64,000 nucleotides of DNA, from assembly GCA_947000775.1 (NCBI GenBank), contig CAMQGK010000144.1, positions 14,848,001-14,912,000 of the forward strand, read 5' to 3'. The stretch comes from Pterois miles. Taxonomy: Eukaryota > Chordata > Actinopteri > Perciformes > Scorpaenidae. Positions 44,327 to 58,124 of the stretch are shown here, in pieces; the stretch's first letter is position 1; each line of letters opens with the position of its first letter. A model generated the notes under the pieces. That model had not been told where the DNA came from and made no database searches. It saw nothing but the letters and a program-made list of their open reading frames with translations. The position numbers were made by a program, and so were the translations under genes.

Positions 44327-45777
44327 ATTTTTTTTTTTTTTTTTTTTTTACAGTTTTAAGCCATTACTAACAAAAACATTTAAGTTTCCAGGTTATGAAA
44401 AGTTTGTTTGGCCGGTCAGTCCACCTGGCAAACTAAACAGCTAGAGACAGTTTTCACAACGCCAAAGTTTTATCGATAAAGCATACATAAATAACTTTAA
44501 TAATGGTTAATACATCCATTATTAAAGTCGTAAGTTACAATGGGGGACCAGAGGTCACACAAACAAAAATAAAACATCAAAATATTCTCTTTCTTCACCT
44601 GCACTCATCAACTATGTCTACGTCTCAGTTTAGTTTGACTCAGTTTTCCAGTGAGAATTATTATTTTTCAAAACAATTAGTTCTCCACTTTAGATTTTCT
44701 CTTTCATTCAAGCAAACTGCAAATTTGACACGTGTGCAAAAGAGTAAGCACCATTGTCTACAGTTTGCACAATAACCACTTGCACACGACTCGCTGATCA
44801 AACCTGAAGAGCTGACTCACTGAAATTGTCTTCCTCTTCACAACTTACTTCATATTTTGAGCAATCACATAGCAAAACGATCCATGCGTTTATCACCATC
44901 TGTCAGACACAGGCTACAGGTACAGTATAATCCATACATTGCATACATCCATAAACTGCAGCTTTTTCATTGTTGTAGTTTCTTTTTGGCATGTATTTCA
45001 TTTTGTGGCAAATTTTCTGTTCACTGTATATGACGTTATATGAAAGATCAAAGATGGATTTTCTTTTCTGATAAATATCCATAACACATTGCTACACAAA
45101 CACATTTGCTGTAAACACAAATGTGCAAATCCTGTTTCTGTGTATTACAGAATTGACAGTCTGGTTCGGTACAGTAAGTGAGAGTAAAAAGTAGAAGAAA
45201 AAACGTTTAACAAAACAGAGATTTGCATTTCTAAGAAACATTTCAAAAGTTCACTGGCCAATTTACTGACACAATAACTATTGAGGAATGAATGAAATGT
45301 TGAGTGTGACGTGCAGTGGAGTTACGATGTCCCATCAAACAGTTGTGACAATTGTACTTGCAGTTTAGAGAAAGTTGGGATTGTTCTGAGAAATGAATGA
45401 AATCGAGAAAAACTGAAAAAACATCTGAAAGTTGTAAACTTTTGTGGTGAGGGTACCAGTTTTATAGTCTTGAAAGTAATAAAAGTGGTTTGTGGACTAA
45501 ATGTGTTATGAAACTGTTAGGAACTGTAAATGTACATTTCACTGGGGGATTTTGAGAGATTAAAATCTATTTTGAAAGATTAAAAACAATATTTATATTG
45601 GTAGCTAATTATTATTATTGTTTTAAATGGCCGAAGGCAAAAATAATTATACACTCTATGAATTGCTTACATATTTTGTGTGGTTTTAAATATTGGGAAG
45701 CTATTATATTAAATGTTGATGTTTTCTGGCTCTTGTTTTAATCTTGTTTTAAAGTCTTTAGCTCTGACTATGTATTC
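44327..45777. other. No gene recognised
   Basis: T-homopolymer at 44330-44350, then AT-rich sequence without recognisable repeats or coding blocks. Confidence 0.4.
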
Positions 45778-46058
45778 ATCCATCCATCGTCAACCACTTA
45801 TCCCGTTAGGGGTCGCGGGGGGGCTGGAGCCGATCCCAGCTGGCATTGGGTGAAGGCGGGGTTCACCCTGGACAGGTCGCCAGTCCATCACAGGGCACAT
45901 AGAGACAGACAACCGTTCACGCTCACATCCACACCTACGGGCAATTTAGAGTCATCAATTAACCTAAACAGTATGTCTTCGGACTGTGGGAGGAAGCCAG
46001 AGTACCCAGAGAAAACCCACGCTTACACAGGGAGAACATGCAAACTCCACACAGAAGA
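45778..46058 (-). mobile_element. TCCA-tailed retroelement 3' end, copy 2
   Basis: TCATCCATCCATCGTCAACC, then GGGGTCGCGGGGGGGCTGGA, CACCCTGGACAGGTCGCCAG and GGGAGAACATGCAAACTCCA. Same family as 7.8 kb; this copy keeps GAGCCGATCCCAGCTGGCAT, which the other has lost. Confidence 0.75.
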
Positions 46059-46470
46059 CGTATTTTAGATGTATTTTCCCATAAAATACTTATTCAACTC
46101 CCACTAATCTGCTTTTCTGGATCAGCTCCTTCTTGGAGCAATAACAAATGGTCATAATAAAAATAATCTGATGATATATTAACGTCTCTTGAAAAAAAAT
46201 CAGGCCAAACAACAATATCAAAGGTGACCTCATGACTAAATGGAAATATTCCTGAAAAACCCTTCCGTGCTGAGCCGGCTGCGTCCATGCCGCTGCTCTC
46301 CTGCGGGCTTTCCCCTCTGAGCTCAGCAGCCAGGACACGAGGAAGAGGAGGGACACATGCGGTTGTGGTGGAGGTTTGGCTCTGAGTGTCTTGGTGTGAT
46401 CTGGCTCTGGTGGTCTATAATAATGAAATAATATCCTTCCATCATGTAAGCCTGCAGTCAGTCAGCCAGA

Positions 46471-46532
46471 CAGCCTCCAGACCATCGCAGCCTGTAACGT
46501 TACTGTAATAGGCCTACATTGAGACAGATAGA

Positions 46533-46567
<35 letters not shown>

Positions 46568-46638
46568 GCAGGTAGACAGACAGCCTCCAGACCATCGCAG
46601 CCTGTAACGTTACTGTAATAGGTCTACATTTAGACAGA

Positions 46639-46713
<75 letters not shown>

Positions 46714-46718
46714 GCAGG

Positions 46719-46782
<64 letters not shown>

Positions 46783-46860
46783 CAGACAGGCAGGTAGACA
46801 GACAGCCTCCAGACCATCGCAGCCTGTAACGTTACTGTAATAGGTCTACATTTAGACAGA

Positions 46861-46908
<48 letters not shown>

Positions 46909-46949
46909 TAGATAGACAGACAGATAGATAGATAGATAGACAGACACAG
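46471..46949. repeat. Compound GATA/GACA satellite with a 60-bp repeated spacer
   Basis: Arrays of GATA and GACA tetranucleotides are separated by three copies of the same spacer, each starting CAGCCTCCAGACCATCGCAG and including CCTGTAACGTTACTGTAATA (46471-46530, 46581-46640, 46803-46860). The spacers differ by only one to a few bases, so the whole block amplified as higher-order units. No coding role. Confidence 0.9.
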
Positions 46950-46977
46950 AAAAGAGAGATAGACCAGGGAGAGAACA

Positions 46978-47318
46978 TTAACCTTGATGGATGGACAGGG
47001 TGTGATGGTTATGGTTAAGGTTGAGGTCATTGTTAGAAAAATGTAGACACATAGGCCTCTGACCCCAGCAGGGAGCCTCAAACACTTCCAGATGAAAACC
47101 TGATTTTTTCCAATCTACAATGGAGAAGGTAAATCTCATGTGTTACAGGTTTAATTTACAAAAATGAGTTTGTTAGGCTGTTTTTTTTTTTTATTTATTT
47201 TTCATTGAAATAATTAAAATAATCAACTAGTCTATTATTTAAAAGACACCTTTTTGCATAAGTGGAGATTATTTTGCCCAGGCTAATTATTAGCTAAAAG
47301 AGGGAAGGGTTTGTGTGT

Positions 47319-47372
<54 letters not shown>
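46978..47372 (+). repeat. Local tandem duplication, unit 1
   Basis: Aligns with 48141-48502: TGATGGATGGACAGGGTGTG, CCCAGCAGGGAGCCTCAAAC, CTAGTCTATTATTTAAAAGA, GCATAAGTGGAGATTATTTT, and a (GA)n array at 47322-47372. Similarity is clear but moderate, with many substitutions and indels, so the duplication is old. Confidence 0.8.
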
Positions 47373-47375
<3 letters not shown>

Positions 47376-47759
47376 GTAAACTGAATGAAATAACATGATG
47401 AACAAACAGTCAGGCCGGGCCAAACTCGGGACAATCCCAACAGGAGGCCTGTCAGCAGGCTGATTTGTGTTGGCCTGTGAGGGCCTGTACACATGGAAAC
47501 GGAAATGTTGTGAAATGTCAGTGAGATGAGCAAGAATTTAATTTGTCCCACATTTCTTCAAAAGCTTTAAAATGCATTGGAGGTGCTCAGTCCTCCTTTG
47601 CCCTCTCTCTGAGGCTTTTATAGGTTATATCTGCAGCGCAGGTGGATCTTTACTTTGCTTCGGGCATGAGCATGTGTGAAAGGCCTCTTGGGGCTACTAC
47701 TGATTTGTCACTGAAAAATTACATTTAGTAAGGAAGTCCAGATGATAAAAATGGCTATA

Positions 47760-47763
<4 letters not shown>

Positions 47764-47808
<45 letters not shown>
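47764..47808. repeat. (CA)n microsatellite
   Basis: About 22 CA units. Confidence 0.95.
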
Positions 47809-47810
<2 letters not shown>

Positions 47811-48140
47811 TACATATCTAGATAAATGGTACATATTTAAGAGTTGTCCATAAATATCGATAAAGCCGATTATCTGCTCGTTTCGCGGGTCGTTGTGAAT
47901 AGAGACGCACTGACGCAGCTGTCAAGCTGAATTGATGTGCTTCAGACCAAATGACGATCAAGGTATCATCTGTTATCTGTTAGAGGAGAGCCTGCACAGT
48001 ACCGCGTTTTACGGCTACTGTCAAACCATGTGGGATACAGTACCCACAGTTCCGGTTAAAACTCAGTTTCAAAGTAAAATGCGAATGGACGGACACCTTT
48101 GGTCTAGACTTTTAGTGATGCAGCGTGCCAAGAAATTAAA

Positions 48141-48448
48141 GTTAATCCTGATGGATGGACAGAGTGTGACGGTTATGGCTCTCCATTTTTCTAACAGTGA
48201 CCCCAAACCTTAACCATGAGGTTATGGAGACGCATCATCCCAGCAGGGTCCCTCAAACGCTCCCAGGTGATTTTTTTTTTCAAATCTACATTAAAATAGG
48301 CTTGTTTAGCTGTCTTCATTTAATTTTGTTTTTCATTTAAATAATTCAAATAGGCAAGTAGACTATTTTCTAAAGACATTTTTCTGCATAAGGGGAGGAT
48401 ATTTTGCCTAGGTTAATTAGTAAAAAGAGGGGAGGGTTAGTGTGGCTC

Positions 48449-48502
<54 letters not shown>
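48141..48502 (+). repeat. Local tandem duplication, unit 2, with micro-inversion
   Basis: Second copy of the 46.98-47.37 kb unit, ending in its own (GA)n array at 48450-48502. The 34 bp at 48184-48217 (CATTTTTCTAACAGTGACCC to TTAACCAT) are the reverse complement of unit 1 at 47011-47043, while the flanks stay in direct orientation. Confidence 0.8.
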
Positions 48503-48505
<3 letters not shown>

Positions 48506-48519
48506 TGTGCGCTTTAATT

Positions 48520-48814
48520 TGAAGGCAGGCTGCATTTGTGTCTGCGGCTTGGAGTTGACTGGAGAGAGCAGCAGCCTGTTGCGCACTTAGCTGCACACAC
48601 ACAGAGAGACAGAGCGCACCGCAGCTGTGTGGATGGACGGAGCCACTAAAGGACTTCCCTTACTGACTTTTATAGACTTTTTATAGACGCTGGTTGGATG
48701 GCTATCGGGTCGGCTTTTCTTCTAATTTAACAGAGGCTCATTACAACGTACCAGCTCTGAGCGGATATAGCCTTTACGCATCCCGGGAGCCGGGGCAAGA
48801 GGGACTCTGTCCAG
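48520..48814 (+). other. Candidate non-coding first exon of a host gene
   Basis: A patch of balanced base composition right after the (GA)n array, rich in CAGCAGCC- and GCGCAC-type words, with no repeat match inside the window. It ends at CTGTCCAG|GTGCGTGTGT, a good donor. It contains small ATGs but no long frame, as in a 5' UTR. The link to the exon at 62.8 kb is an inference from strand and order. No TATA box is evident. Confidence 0.3.
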
Positions 48815-50646
<1,832 letters not shown>

Positions 50647-50860
50647 ATTAAGTCAATTGCATTTATATAACCCAATATCACAAATCACACATTTGCTTCA
50701 GGAGGCTTTATAGTCTGTTCTTTATGACCCTCACAGCGGGAGGAAAAACGTAATCCCAAAAAGCCCTCTGAACTGCAAAATAAAACTGAAGAAACCTCAG
50801 GAAAATCAGGGAAGAGGAGACATCCCTCTCCCAGGATGGACAGGCTGCACAATTACTTAA
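50647..50860 (-). mobile_element. LINE/SINE-like 3' end repeat
   Basis: AAGTCAATTGCATTTATATA, then ACCCAATATCACAAATCACA and CAGGAGGCTTTATAGTC, to GACATCCCTCTCCCAGGATG. A very common fish repeat whose minus-strand end TTATATAAATGCAATTGACT resembles L2-like 3' termini. Class uncertain. Confidence 0.6.
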
Positions 50861-51214
50861 AATTTTACCGAAATCGCAATTAGCTGCAGCAATTTTCAAA
50901 TTGCAGGAGGCGCAATATTTGTTAAATGTTTAATGTTTTTAAATGAAAATGAGAATAAGTCTGTAAAAATGATCATTCCTTCTAATATTGCAAATCATAT
51001 TGCAGTTGCAACGTCAGTAACAATTACCATTGTTTTTGAAAATGGTTCATAAATTATAGCACAAACAATCCATTTGACAAAAATGATACATATAACGTGA
51101 AAATATATGAAAAAGATGGATCCAGGAGGATCAAGCAGCTTCCAGGTGTTGCTAATCAGATGGAGCCTGAGCTTCGCGCCCTCCTCGCCACCATGTAACA
51201 GGCCGCTCAAACAC

Positions 51215-52205
51215 AAAATTAGTGTTGCACGATATACGGATACTAGTACAGTATAGCAATACCCTGCCGTTAAAAATGGTATGATACCCAATTTTAAAAA
51301 TTGAATTTCCCCTCATGGGACTAATAAAGGTTCTTCTTCTTCTTCTTCTTCTTCTTCTTCTTTTATTTGTACCGGTATTTTTAAGAAAGATAGTTTTAAT
51401 AAGGTCAAAAAATAAACCGCGGGTCCCGGGATTTAGCTAGCACAAACCAGAAGGACAGACAAGAAATGAAGTTAAATAGAAGATTAAAGCAGGTCATGAA
51501 CCGATCACTGGCTGCACATTCCCTCTCTGAGCTGGTGCCTGTATCCGCAGAACTCCCTGAAAAAAACAAGGAAAATAACAATACGGCTCTAATTACCGAC
51601 CAAATGTACCGACAACATTAGATTCATCATTTTCTCTGAATCTGTCAGAGCATCTCCTGTAATTAGGCAAACACACAATCCACCAAAACTCGTGTTAAAA
51701 TGTTATGGTACTGTGTATCCCAGTAAAATGGACAGTAAGGAAAAGCAGTCTGGAGGCAAGAGTGACACAACACACAGCAACACAGCACTTTCTACAGTTA
51801 CTGTGGTGTCTGAGTTTAGCAGTTTTCCCTTATCAACACCTCACAGAATTCCATTTGGTTTTTGTTTTGGAAGCCTGTCAATGTCTCCTCTGCTGCAGTA
51901 CCACTTTCCGCCTGAGCTGTTACTAATGCACAGGCGGGGGCGCTGTTTTACAAAAAAAAAAATCCTTTTTCAACACTGTTTAATAAGTGATATGTGGTTG
52001 CACATATTAAGTTAACTATCACAGAAACTACATGAACTAAAGTAGAAGGGACATCAAATGGCTTTTTGAATTAATTTTTAATTACTTCCATTACTTTTCC
52101 TGATGATTTGGTTTTTGCCGTGGTATGGTTTCAGTATCGGTTTCAAGATATTTAGGCAAGATAACGTATCAAAGTCATCATTTTGGTATCATGACAGCAC
52201 TAGAT
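51215..52205. mobile_element. Probable DNA-transposon-like repeat with nested LINE tail
   Basis: Begins TAGTGTTGCACGATATACGG and ends GGTATCATGACAGCACTA, loosely inverted termini of the kind seen in fish hAT-like elements that diverged around GTATCGGTTT and GTATGGT words. Inside, 51298-51362 is a LINE tail (TTTCCCCTCATGGGACTAAT, AAAGG, then (CTT)n). No transposase was recognised. The boundary and class are tentative. Confidence 0.35.
51298..51362 (+). mobile_element. L2/Rex1-type LINE or SINE tail with (CTT)n
   Basis: Hairpin UCCC-CUCAU-GGGA, then CTAATAAAGG and nine or so CTT units. Same type as the SINE tail at 26.4 kb. Confidence 0.8.
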
Positions 52206-54585
52206 GCACTATTCACACCGATAAAACACAGACAAACATACAGAGCTATGCTGTTATGGGTAATCTCCCTGCTGTCACTGGTACAAAAGAATACTTAATG
52301 AGAACTAGCTGTAACTTCCTCCACTGCGTCTTGAGGTGACCACACATGCTGTAATTGCAACCTACGCACTGTTCCATTTTTGCTGGCTGTGAAACCAACA
52401 GTTGGGTTCAGTCATTTGTTGATCCCTGCAGCTTGGCAGCCTGCCACAATGACTTCACCGCTGGTGGCACATTCAACCGTCCCAGGAAGTCATCGAGTTT
52501 GTCAGCTGGCTACTCACTGAGGTGCAATGTGCAGCTGTGGAGTGCTGGGATGAGTTTGTCAAAAGCTAGATGAAGAGGGTGAGAAAGAGAGAAAGAAAAA
52601 AAGCGATGAGGAGGAAGGTAAATATTAGAAGAGAGAGTAAAAGACTGAGGGAGAGAAACAGAAGAATGACTCATTATTGAGATAGCTTATTGTCTGAATC
52701 AGTAGAACATGAATATTAAGTGAATACTGAGAAACCTTTAAACGTCTTTTCATTTAAGTACAAAGAATATTATTAACACGTACGTCACTATGCTGCGTTG
52801 GAGTGTAACTTGAATGTTCTGTCCCAAAAGACACGTTTTAGTGAGTGTGCCAAATCAGTGCCATTCACCAGTGACTCTACAGCTTACAGTAGCTCCATGT
52901 TTTCACCAAAACATCAGAAGCATTCCTGAGTTTTGCTGGAGTTTGCTCGAGATTGGAACATTTGATTGATGAGACACGGGCAGCATGCGGTGGATGTGCT
53001 GAATCATAAATAGGGAATGCCTCTGCTCTCTCCCTGAGGTGTTTCCAATATTCTGCTCAACGGGGTTATTTATTAGAAACACCTTTAAAGATAATGCACT
53101 CCTGTACAACAACACCACAAACCACAGCTTCCAAAAGATCATAAATTTGCACCTCTCTGACGGTGTGGAATTAATATACCTGTCTTTTATCTCAATAGTC
53201 TTTCTGCTGCTTGCTGTGAAGTTGCACCGAGCACCGGAGTTACATCTAAAATTACCTCGTAGTTCGTCAGACGGTGCAAGATCTTCTATGTGCCGAATGT
53301 GATAGGACAAACATATTGTCTATATTAGGGGGCACGTCTGTTAACCATATGTGAAGATGGTGCTCTGCTGCTCAAACATAGGTCAGAGTTGAAAATGTGC
53401 CAGTGCAGCAGGACTCCTCTGAACTGCAAATAGACCTTATGCTATAGAATCAGCTAATGCGAACTGTATTGAGGATGGGTGGAAGCTGCCTGTGCTCAGC
53501 TATGTGTTTTGTGGGGATTTCTTGTAAAAATCTACATGGATGGCTGCAGATGTGAGCTCTATGGATTGTCCAATTTGATTAGTCGTGTGACGTCTGACTG
53601 TGAAGAAAAGCGTTCCTTCTGGCCCAAGTATAAAGTAGATGTGTGCATGCAGTTTAATGCTAAATGCTGCCAAAGTTGTGGACATGTTGGGAGCACTGAT
53701 TAAAGTGTGACAGCCGCTGGTTAGAAAGAGCAAAGCCTCGACCAGTGTTTTGCAGTTTGTAGTGTACTACTGCTCCTTCTGATATGTGTGCTGTAAAAAT
53801 AAAATAAAATAAAATAAAAAATCTCACCTAAAACACATTTTCTATACATTAAGGAGCACCATGTAGGCTATATATGTCAGGTTCATGTTTTGAAATTGAA
53901 ATTCAGCAATCTAAATTTAGACCGCATTTGAGTGTGTGTAAAACAATATCCAGCCAGTGCAGTTGCTCCCATTTTCAACAAGCTTTACACACTAAGCCTA
54001 TGGCTGGGTTGCACCAACAAGGATTATTTTTTAAACCCTATTAAATCATTGTCATCATCATTGTTTAACTTTAAATTTAAAAAAATATATATTATATTTA
54101 AACCTCTTTTTAAATACCAGTTCAGTTCCTCGAAAAAAGTTAAATGTGCTAAATTCAACATTCAGAGTATTAATAAAACAGGTAGAAAGATATGGTGGAG
54201 AAATGTCTACCTGTCCGCGATTTCAGTGAGTGTTCGTGTGCATGAGCGTGCCCCACCGACTAGCTCACGGTCGCCGCTCTCACACGGCGTTTACAGCTGA
54301 CAACGCCATCCCAACCGACAGCATTGTTGTGGAGGTGTAGCCACCACCTTCTGGTTCTACCTCAAGTAAACACTATTAGCTCTGTCAGCAATTTTAGACT
54401 TTTTTTGCTCCGTTAGTGCTGTTTGCATTGTTAGCTGTGAGCCGCTGGCTTGCCGTTGCCATGTTGAGAGCTGCTGGGAGAGAATAGAAACAGTACCTTT
54501 AAGGGACAGACTCAACCCAGTGGAGTTTTATACTGCTGCTGCTGAATTTATCTTACGATACTGATTCAGCAAGGAAACTGTTATG
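52206..54585. other. No gene recognised
   Basis: Several open frames (52.35, 53.04 and 53.48 kb plus, 52.9-53.3 kb minus) were inspected, and none shows a domain or convincing splice sites. 54185-54515 resembles a fish repeat that recurs in part at 57.31-57.44 kb (GCCATGTTGAGAGC / ACCATGATGAGAGCC words). Confidence 0.4.
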
Positions 54586-54652
54586 GATAAGATAAGATAA
54601 GATAAGATAAAATGGACCTTTATTAATCCCCGGAGGGAAATTCTGATGTCAT
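54586..54652 (-). mobile_element. L2/Rex1-type LINE tail
   Basis: (GATAA)n, then AATGGACCTTTATTAATCCC and CGGAGGGAAATTC: minus-strand UCCC-UCCG-GGGA hairpin, TTAATAAAGG, (TTATC)n. Confidence 0.8.
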
Positions 54653-54849
54653 AGCAGCAGCAACAACAGTACAGATGAATACAATATAAGTAAAGAGAAG
54701 GTGTAATGAAGGAAATGTCAATAAAATAAATAAGATAAGTATATGAGGATATATGGATATTTTCGTCACTGTGCTGCTACTTGACCATATTGGTCCATTA
54801 ATTTGGCCTACAAGTTATTAATGCCTATTGCTCATATTAAATGTCTTCT

Positions 54850-55325
54850 TTGACTTTGACCAATCACAGGTCATTTCAGACAGAGAAACTTCCTATTGGC
54901 TGTGCTCCGGCTGGTGGGTGGTGCTTGATGTTTCCTCAAGAGATCTCAACATGGCTGCCGGGTCACAAACTTTCTCATTTTACAGCTAAACGGTACACTA
55001 CAAGATGTTTCTGAAAACATTTGAAGAGAGAAATAGGCACTACAGTAACAGAATATTAATTCGGTTTTATTAATTATATAATATTAACTAAGTTTGCGAG
55101 TGATTGACAGCTGCTTCCATTCAATGAACAGCCAATAGGATTGCTCTCTCTCTGAAATGACCTGTGATTGGCCAAAGTCTCCCAGCTTGATTATTTAAAG
55201 CCTGAAAACAGAGAAGGTGCAGAAATCTACTTTTCTCTTAGAACACTTGAATTAAAATATGCTGAAATGATAGTATGGAAATTTTGACCAGTAATGCCAA
55301 AAATATTCTACCTACTGAAGATTTA
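54850..55325. mobile_element. Palindromic element, copy D, short left arm and long right arm
   Basis: Left arm remnant CCAATCACAGGTCATTTCAG, CCTATTGGCTG, then directly GCTCCGGCTGGTGGGTGGTG and CAACATGGCTGCCGGGTCAC (centre). The right arm follows: CTCATTTTACAGCTAAACGG, CTACAAGATGTTTCTGAAAA, AACAGCCAATAGGATTGCTC, TGAAATGACCTGTGATTGGC and GGTGCAGAAATCTACTTTTC, ending near ATTCTACCTACTG. The left arm has lost about 200 bp. Confidence 0.8.
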
Positions 55326-57054
55326 ACTTTAAATCTGGATATACTTATTTTAAACCTAGTATTGTTAGGTGCTATTGCTATAACTCTGATTATAACTAAT
55401 CTTAAATTAAATTAATCCTTGTTGGTGCAACCCAGTTATATATGATTATGATAATATTATATGTAATTGTATATTATGTAATAATTTATACATGTTGATT
55501 TTTCATCTTTATACTCTAAATTCAACTGTATTTCTTTGAAGATGATGTTAAATCGCTGGCCTCATCATAATAACCTTTTATGAAGGAGGTGAAAGTAGAT
55601 CATACTTAATGTAGCAGCCATTGTTGATCTACAGATGTAAGCTTCAGTTTATATTAAACAATTCCAATGTTGATCCTTTCTGGCGTCAGTGCTTGAGATT
55701 CTCCAGATATGCTGAGATTGTGCTGTAAAGATAGGTACAGTGTATACTGTATGTACTGTATATAATACATGACAGATACACTACAGTGGAAGAGCGACTC
55801 ACTGGGTAGAGAAGAAGGATCTCACAGTGAAAAATTTTTTTCCCACCAACAGTCAGGGTTGTATGAAAGGTTTTAGAAAAACCGAGGTCCAAAAACGTAG
55901 CTTTACGAACAATCTAAAGTAAACTCAGCACTAAAGTTGAGAGTGCACTATTTTTGCAGTTATACACGACATTAATGCATTTGACCAGGACATCACAAGT
56001 AGCGCACATCACAGGACTCATCAGTCTTGTCGTCGCAACCAATTTGGCCTTGAACAGAACATAAATACCAAGATACCTGTATACATAACATAATCCAGCC
56101 AAAAATAGCTTTTATTTAGTTATATTTTAAATATAACTAAATGTTTCAAGAGTAGTAAGAGTAGTGTTTACAACAGAAAACTCACTATATAAACTCATTC
56201 GTATCTCATTTGAAACAAGTCTAAAATGTCAGTAAGAATAAATAATAACCCTGACATCACAATTATGAGGTTACTGAAGTTTATAAAGAATGAAGAGCTC
56301 AGACATGAGTCAATATCAGCATCACTGTCCTCTGTCCTCGTCTCCCTGGCGACGTGATTCCCTGCCTGCAGATACCGCTGGTAGAGGGATGAGGGGCTGC
56401 TTTGTCTCAGTCAGCTGATACGTTTTTAAGACTTTTGAGATACGTCGCAAACTAAGCGAAACAGTTTGTTTGTAACCGTTAGTTGAATTAGTTGAGCTAG
56501 CACTTGGATAAAACCTAGTGGGATAGTGGATGAGAGACAAAGGACAGAACAGATTGAAATGCTTGTTTTAAATGTTCATGTTTGTTGAACAGGTGTATTG
56601 ATAAAGTATTGGCATTTTACTTGCAACAGCAGCACTAACGCTAACAATTGTAGGTCATCACTTCGCTGTCTCCACCGCTGCTTCTCTGCTGCTGTTTGCT
56701 GACTTTGCCTCGTGTGTGTGCTTGTTTGTGTATGTGTGTGTGTGGAGGACTCAGTTTGATGCAATAGCTGAGTAGTAAATTGAATTTAGACCATTGAAAG
56801 TGAAAGTAGTAAAGATGCTAATTTCGATATACAGAGCATTAATATTGCCGAAATCCAGTTTTTGCTATTAGGGCTGTGTATTGGCAAGAATCTGCTAATA
56901 TGATGCGTATACAGGGGTATATACTGTATATACTGCGATATATTGGGATACTAAAAGCGATGTATTGAGATTTTTTTTTTTTAATGTTATTTTAGGAAAC
57001 TGTTACAGCAAAGAACACGCTAAACTGGAAACTGGAAAAAAAAACTAAACTGGA
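55326..57054. other. No gene recognised
   Basis: AT-rich and unassigned. A short GT-rich patch at 56.71-56.75 kb. Confidence 0.4.
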
Positions 57055-57115
57055 AAGCTGGAAATTTCTCCTTGTGGGACAAATAAAGGAATATCTTATC
57101 TTATCTTATCTTAAA
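57055..57115 (+). mobile_element. L2/Rex1-type LINE tail
   Basis: GAAATTTCTCCTTGTGGGAC, then AAATAAAGGAATATC and four TTATC units. The hairpin keeps pairing through a U-G pair (UCUC/GGGA). Confidence 0.8.
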
Positions 57116-57148
57116 CCATATCATAAACATAAACATAATAAACATAAA

Positions 57149-57307
57149 CTGGGCATGGCTGTAAAGGAGAGGCTCATGGGTACCCATAGAACCCATTTTC
57201 ATTTAGATCTTGAGGTCAAAGGTCAAGGGACCTCTGTGAACATTGCCATGCTAGTTTTTTTTTTATTTTTATTTATTTTTAGAATGAGGATGGATTCCTT
57301 AGGTTTA
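57149..57307 (+). mobile_element. NT-A copy 7, core fragment
   Basis: CTGGGCATGGCTGTAAAGGA, GGCTCATGGGTACCCATAGA, CTTGAGGTCAAAGGTCAAGG and GGATTCCTTAGGTTTA, with T-rich low-complexity sequence inserted at 57252-57280. Confidence 0.7.
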
Positions 57308-58060
57308 AGCGTAGCACCCTGTAAGCACTGTTAGCTGCAAGCCGCCAGCTCACCGTCACCATGATGAGAGCCGTTGAGAGGCAATGGATATGCTCACAAT
57401 CCTGTATTTAGCACCTTTAAAAATGGACCATGTATGATTGAAATATAATGCACGTATTTCATGTCATGTTCAGTGGCTGCTCTAAATGTTTCTGTGGGCC
57501 ACTATTGGCTTGTGGGCTGCAGTTTGAGAAACTATCATGCTATAATGAATACCCTTATATCATTGCAGAAGAAGAGGCGGCTGCATCAGCTCTGATCAGT
57601 GTTGCTCTTTCCAGCGCCACACTTTTTCAGGGCTTTAAATGTAACACCGGTCACACTACAGTAGGAACTCTGTGTTTAACATTTAACATTTGATCCATTG
57701 TACCAATGCAATTTTATAAACCGTACAATACAATTAAAGGCGCAAGACTACGATGCATGTTGCCGTATGGATGTCTCTACATTTTAGAAGTAATGTTATA
57801 AGTTATATTTAACTGTGTACATAACAAAATTAAATCAGTTTGACACAGATTTTAAGTTAATAAAAAAAAAAGAAAGAATCCTTTGTTTGCCATTTTTGGC
57901 ATTGCTCAAATTGTTGGTAGGGCTGAATGATTTATAATATTATTATTTATATTTATTTATAATATTGCAATTGCGATGTGATTCATGATATTGGAGGGAA
58001 TGATCATTTTGGCATCATTATTGTCATTTTCAATAAAAAATATATTTAAATGATTGTGGT

Positions 58061-58124
<64 letters not shown>

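Noticed and set aside
46090..46356. Minus-strand frame beginning SLLFLVSWLLSSEGKARRR, resembling a signal peptide
   Set aside because: It starts with GTG rather than ATG, the in-frame upstream sequence has no good start, and I see no donor in phase. The ATG near 46360 is in another frame and stops quickly.
46500..47081. A 193-codon minus-strand open frame rich in Ile/Tyr/Leu/Ser/Cys
   Set aside because: It is the translation of the GATA/GACA arrays; periodicity of four in three frames avoids stops. No protein-like composition.
52355..52573. 72-codon plus-strand open frame and a minus-strand frame with KLDDFLGRLNVPPAVKSLWQ
   Set aside because: No recognisable domain, stops within the extended frame, and no splice context. 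It could be a decayed transposon gene but I cannot support it.
53039..53310. Overlapping plus- and minus-strand open frames
   Set aside because: Neither shows a domain or plausible splice sites; mutual antisense overlap suggests chance.
54586..54625. Clusters of GATA transcription-factor sites from GATAA repeats (also at 40.2, 11.1 and 29.2 kb)
   Set aside because: These are the (TTATC)n tails of LINEs in minus orientation; the adjacent conserved hairpin and AATAAAG explain them fully.
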